Assembly: GCA_026874595.1 (NCBI GenBank)
Contig: CM049316.1
Location: 24,699,839 to 24,763,838 of the forward strand
Reading direction: 5' to 3'
From: Sipunculus nudus
Lineage: Eukaryota > Annelida > Sipuncula > Golfingiida > Sipunculidae
DNA length: 64,000 nt
Of the stretch, positions 59,619 through 64,000 are shown one piece after another. Numbering within the stretch: the first letter of the stretch is position 1; every line of letters starts with the position of its first letter. Under the pieces are notes generated by a model. That model saw only the letters and a program-made list of their open reading frames with translations, was not told where the DNA came from and ran no database searches. A program made the translations under genes and the position numbers.

Positions 59619-59650
59619 GCGCTGAGTGCTGTGACCAATGGGTCCCTTGT
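59619..59650 (+). mobile_element. Helitron-like family A 3' terminus, opposite orientation
   Basis: GCGCTGAGTGCTGTGACC then AATGGGTCCCTTG/TTTT: palindrome GACCAATGGGTC and CTTG followed by T. It is the only family-A terminus seen in plus orientation. The body to its left is too decayed to delimit. Confidence 0.6.
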
Positions 59651-59979
59651 TTTTAATGTATTTTTCAGGGTTTGCAGGTTTTACCCACTACTTAGGGTTG
59701 GCACAATCTTCCTGGAGGGAAGGGAAGGGATGGAAAGAAATATTTTCTTTCGGAAGGGAAGAAATACTTTCTTCCCACAATTTCTTCCCAGGGAAGAAAT
59801 AAGATTCACAACATACCTGTATTTCAGGTTGTTCAAATGTCATTTTGGCTTGTTATATCAGTGCAAATCAGAATGATTGATTTCACACCCTTTGGTAAAT
59901 AAAGGACATGCAAACAAACCATGTGGATGGGACTGGTGTGTCATTTTATTATGGGGCTGGATGATGTAGTCTTCAGCTG

Positions 59980-60300
59980 AGTAATCAAGATGAATTCAAC
60001 TTGAGTCCACTCAGTCCATTGGTGTTGTTGTTGCTGAAGGCTTGTCTTGAGCTGTGTGATTAGGATGAACTCAAAATGAGTACATATCCTTCAGGGGTGG
60101 AGGTCGGCTTGTACAGTTGAGCTGGTTTTTAGTTAAGTAATAAGGATGAACTCAACTTTAGTTCATAACCTTCAGGGGTGGAGGTCGGCTTGTACAGTTG
60201 AGCTGGTTTTTAGTTAAGTAATTTGGATGAACTCAACATTAGTTTATACCCTTCAGGGATGGAGGTCGGCTTGTACAGTTGAGCTGGTCTTTAGCTTAGT
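59980..60300 (+). repeat. 81-bp tandem repeats, three units plus a partial
   Basis: CTTCAGGG(G/A)TGGAGGTCGGC starts at 60089, 60170 and 60251; each unit continues TTGTACAGTTGAGCTGGT and ends in a GATGAACTCAAC stretch. A diverged partial unit precedes them. Confidence 0.9.
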
Positions 60301-60384
60301 AACTGGCAGTCCAGCCATGTCTTCTGGTAGCTCACCTACTCCATCCAACTTATCAAGGTCATCAACTCGACACAGGCCTACCAG

Positions 60385-60765
60385 CTTCTGTGGCTCAGGG
60401 GTAGAGTTCAGGACTCGAAGCCAGGAGATCATGAGTTTGAATCTAAGCCAGGCGGTGAGATTTTATCACGGTTGGCTCCCACCCAGGGTTAGCGCTGTGA
60501 AAGCTAAATGGGGAGACTTTGCCTAACAGTCATGTTTCACTGAAAAATGAGTGCACCTTTCGGGGGTTCCTTGGTGTTGTGACCAAGCAATGGGGATGAC
60601 AAACACCAAGGACCCGCAGGAGTGTTACACCGAGCCCTGTTGACACCAGGATAACTGGGTATAAGCCCCTGTCATGTAGTCCAGAATAGAACTCTGCAGA
60701 TGTACTTAGTAATAGTTAAGCAAGCATAAGGTTACCTCCACTAAATAAAAAATGTAAAAAAAAAC
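60385..60765 (+). mobile_element. tRNA-derived SINE-like unit (plus orientation)
   Basis: Box A TGGCTCAGGGGTAGAG (60391-60406) and box B GAGTTTGAATC (60433-60443) are 42 bases apart, as in a tRNA. A body of about 300 bp and an A-rich tail (60743-60764) follow. The anticodon arm is not convincing, so not a functional tRNA gene. Confidence 0.6.
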
Positions 60766-61405
60766 TCCACTGGACAGCAGCAGCGAGTTATAGATTTGTT
60801 GGCAAAGCGTAACCATGAGTACATCACAGCTGCCATACAGCCTTCAGACAAAGTCTGCACCATATCCAGCTTCTACTTCTCAGCTATGTCTTTGCCTGCT
60901 GTATCCTGGTAAATGGGAATAAAGAATGGGAGCCCTACTCTACCTGCAGGGTTTGCGGAGTTAGTATTGAACCTCCACACAGCATATGCATCCTCCGTAT
61001 CCATAAAACGGGCGGTCTCAACCATGGGTGTGGTTCAGTCAAAACTTCGAAAAGGTTCATTGTGGAACATACAAACAAGCTTGTATCTACTTACAGGATG
61101 CTGCGTAGAAACCATGTTTTGGACTATTGGATTCACTGTGTTCTATGAAATATAAGTCTTAACTATCTGAGTGTGTAAATATTGAACAACAATGTGTGCT
61201 TAATGAACAACTGATATATATTATTCAGTGGTTCTCTGTATATATGCTTATTTACTATGTTATATATTATTAATAAAAGGTTGTGGGAACCTGTGGGAAA
61301 AAGAGTTTCTTCCCTGACTTTTTTTTCTTCCCAGAAATTTCCTTTTCTTCCCTGAGAAGGGGAAAATACCTATCTTCCCAACAGGTTTGCCAACCCTGTA
61401 CTTAG

Positions 61406-64000
61406 TACAACGGTAAAAACCTGGGTTTAACCCAGGTTGGGGAAAAATAAGTTTTACCGGGGTTTTACCAAAGTTTTCATAAAAAATTTCATCAAAGTTT
61501 AAATAAAATGCTCCTTTTTTTTCATACTCGATGAAAATTGACACAGGTAACATGTAAACAGGTAAACAACCAATTCATTTAATGTTTTTATCATGGTCAA
61601 TTTCGGTCAATTTTACTCCATTTCAGTGAATAGTCTGTCCCAGCCAAGGACAGACTATTCTGTTCTACCTAGCCCTAGCACCTGTGCTCTCTTACTACGC
61701 TAAGCTGTGCAAGAGCCCTAGAAGATGATTTGAGGAAACTGGTGACATTCCACATGACAATTAAATTCTAATATTTCGTCTAAAAATGTCATATTCGTTA
61801 GGAAATAAAGATATTCTAATCAAATACGCATATAACATACCATTTAGACAGTGTTTGTCCACTTCAAATGTTGATTAGAAGAATATGTATTATCCTATAT
61901 AAACGGTGATACACAGGGAACGATGTGTGCTCTGGGTTTCCCCCAGCCACAGCTGGCCGGCAGCCGCCTGTGTAACCAGTGGTAACGGGCCGTGTTGGCT
62001 CAGTGAGCAAAGGTCAGGCAGTTCATTGTTTCAGATTCTGAGACAGTTTCAAGAGCAAGGGTTGCAAAGTTTTAAAAGTGAGTCTTGTTTACATACTAAA
62101 ACATAATATTTATCTGAATTTCTTGGTCATTCGAATAAAGTACTATATCTCACTCAGATTACTTACAGTTTCCTTGTCATAAACGCAATATTTGATTTTA
62201 CACGATTTTTTTCCGACAAGGGTTTGAAGTTCTCCAGTTTACTCTGAAGCTTTTTATGCGGTATCCAGAGTCCTGGATACCGCCGCATTTAATGCAGTTA
62301 TGTTCTACCCTGCACTTCTAGGGATATGGTCTTTGACTATGTCCGGGTTGGCTGTAATTGCCCTAAACCTTTGTGGTGGAATCAACAACTAGGATTTTCC
62401 TTTCATGCGTAATTGTTTATGCAGACAGCTAGCAGCGCGAATTGGAATATTGTGTCTTTGGACGAGGCAATCTAAACCAAAGACATACATTCATAAAACT
62501 TGACCTGAGCGATAATAAAAGATCGAAGAAACTTTCTTATCATATGGTCATTATTACTCAATTTGAAGAGAATATTTTTATGGGTTTTCGCATACCTAAG
62601 AAAACAGTGATGTGCCTGAAGACATTAGCTGGTTACATTGGCCTAGATGTGCCTATTGTCATACTATATACTTACCGAAGGAGCTAACGACCACGTCCTG
62701 CCTGCCCGCAGATTCATATTTCCCGCCAGCACAAAGTAAATGCCGAAATCGTAACCTCCTATCATATCCAAATATTTTCTTTTAAACTTGGACGATAGGT
62801 GCTTTGAAACTTTTTACCCGCCAAATTCACAAGTTTGTTACGCCTGTAGACATGGGTAGGAAAATATATATGAAAAAGTGTCAGGTTCATTTTATTTATC
62901 GTCTATTTATAAGCCACCTTCCCCAGATGGAACCACTCTCCACATCATGAATAATGACTTAGAATGACACACACACACACACACATCTCGTTGTCCATGC
63001 AATCACATAAATTATAGCAACAGGTTATAAGTAAAAAGCCATATGTATTGTATTTAATAAAGTCCCCCCCCCCTTATAAATAGGCCAATGTCTGATCCAT
63101 ATGAACTTTTTTTATAAGAGCAAAATATGGATGTCATATAAAAGCGGAAATGTGCCATATACGAAACAATAAAAAAAATTATCTTCATTTTGAGAGGAGG
63201 CTAGCAACACACAGTGACACATAGGCCTTCATCAAACATTGGTTATGTATTACGCCCACAATTAAGGAAAATTATGTTCAAATATACATCACTGAGTGCT
63301 GGTATAGACCATAAAGTTATATAAATAAAGTGTCAACTTATCTTAAAGTTAGGGTTGGGGAATTGAATCAGGTATAATGTTTTAAAAATAAGATATATCA
63401 TGTTTCCAGTTTAGGTTTAATTAATTCTAATCCAGATTTATCTTTATAATGTATAAATCATTAAAATTTTCTTAAAAATAAATGACATTTTCAGACTAAA
63501 TTTAATAAAATTATACTATAAATACTGTCATGAAGCACTACAGCGATTTTTAACAAACATTTAATTTTTCAACAAGGACAATGACACACGAACATGACAT
63601 AAGACATAAAGATACCCTTGTTACAAATAAAACCAGAACTAAAAATAAGACAGCAGACAACTAACTGAAAAACATTATATGACAACAAAAGTCATAAATG
63701 AACTGACCAATTCATTATTGACAAAATTTCACTCATAGTCACCAAGGATTGATTTGCTACAAAATTTTATTAATACATATAAAGACAAATGTCTTCATAT
63801 AAACTGTTATATCTGTAACAAACACAAAAAAAAACCCTTAAAATAGATTACAAACTGTTACTTCAGTAACTCAGGTGGATAATCTTCCCAGTTTCTCACT
63901 AATTTTCCTCAATAAATCATATAATCTCATATTTTGTGAAATGTATAACACATAACCTGCATATTATGTATTATGTATGTATATTTCTATATGTGTCACA
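61406..64000. other. No gene recognised
   Basis: AT-rich, with a (CA)n tract at 62970-62984, a poly-C run at 63064-63073 and an 81-codon open frame at 62442-62687 without a recognised domain. GC-richer sequence at 61920-62010 was examined for a tRNA and did not qualify. Confidence 0.4.
62256..62287. repeat. Short inverted repeat
   Basis: GCGGTATCCA, six-base loop, TGGATACCGC; the stem extends with a two-base bulge to ATGCGG/CCGCAT. Confidence 0.7.

Larger units (their letters stand above)
59696..61398. mobile_element. hAT-like non-autonomous element
   Basis: Ends GGTTGGCAC... and (complement) CAGGGTTGGCAAACC are hAT-style terminal inverted repeats, and TACTTAG lies directly outside each (59689-59695 and 61399-61405). 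Both ends are rich in GGGAAGAAA and its complement. The interior has 81-bp tandem repeats and a SINE-like unit, and no transposase. The left tip lacks the first three bases of the right tip. Confidence 0.6.

Noticed and set aside
61980-62045. tRNA-like segment (TTGGCTCAGTGAGC ... TTTCAGATTC)
   Set aside because: Box B lacks the GGTTCGANNCC core and no cloverleaf stems form.

Overview
This window looks like nuclear DNA from a metazoan, most likely a bivalve mollusc. It is AT-rich with very low coding density, long (AT)n tracts, short exons bounded by GT/AG, LINE and tRNA-SINE remnants, and many repeats of the kind known from bivalves (short Helitron-like elements with tandemly repeated cores, the 'pearl' style). 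The clade call is inference. No bacterial operon, rRNA gene, CRISPR array or intact transposase gene was seen.

The only convincing host gene is on the minus strand at 17.6-21.3 kb. Four consecutive exons (21317-21214, 20591-20495, 18667-18518, 17767-17591) join in frame and encode the C-terminal part of an SLC7-type (LAT / y+LAT / b0,+AT) amino-acid transporter light chain. Upstream exons were not found. Its introns carry an (AT)n tract, a tRNA-derived SINE and a purine-rich minisatellite, and a 187-bp satellite lies just upstream.

Layout: 1-2.8 kb holds a diverged ~0.7 kb duplication. 3.3-7.7 kb is a decayed L1-like LINE (ORF1, endonuclease and reverse transcriptase all recognisable). 8.9-10.5 kb is a Helitron-like element with a 278-bp core array. 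12.3-16.5 kb contains a long perfect-looking hairpin, a 174-bp duplication, palindrome-bearing dispersed repeats and CpG-rich DNA. 16.6-21.3 kb is the transporter gene. 21.9-24.2 kb is a 187-bp satellite with a trimeric (561-bp) higher-order structure. 24.2-27.7 kb is mostly featureless. 27.7-40.8 kb is a dense nest of Helitron-like elements. 40.8-43.3 kb is a tandem array of ~0.75-kb units broken by a MITE and another Helitron-like insertion. 45.6-47.9 kb holds two minisatellites (about 74 bp and 75 bp). 49.7-57.4 kb is one Helitron-like element split by a second copy and by a 4.25-kb non-coding inverted-repeat element. 59.7-61.4 kb is a hAT-like non-autonomous element carrying 81-bp tandem repeats and a SINE-like unit. 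The last 2.5 kb has no recognised gene.

The main result is that several dispersed repeats that look unrelated share one architecture: a short terminal palindrome followed by CTAG or CTTG, insertion between A and T, a subterminal inverted repeat, a GGAC/GGACA-rich microsatellite and often a tandem core. This is the signature of non-autonomous Helitron-type elements. Comparing copies lets the pre-insertion sites be rebuilt, so the order of insertions can be read from the sequence alone.
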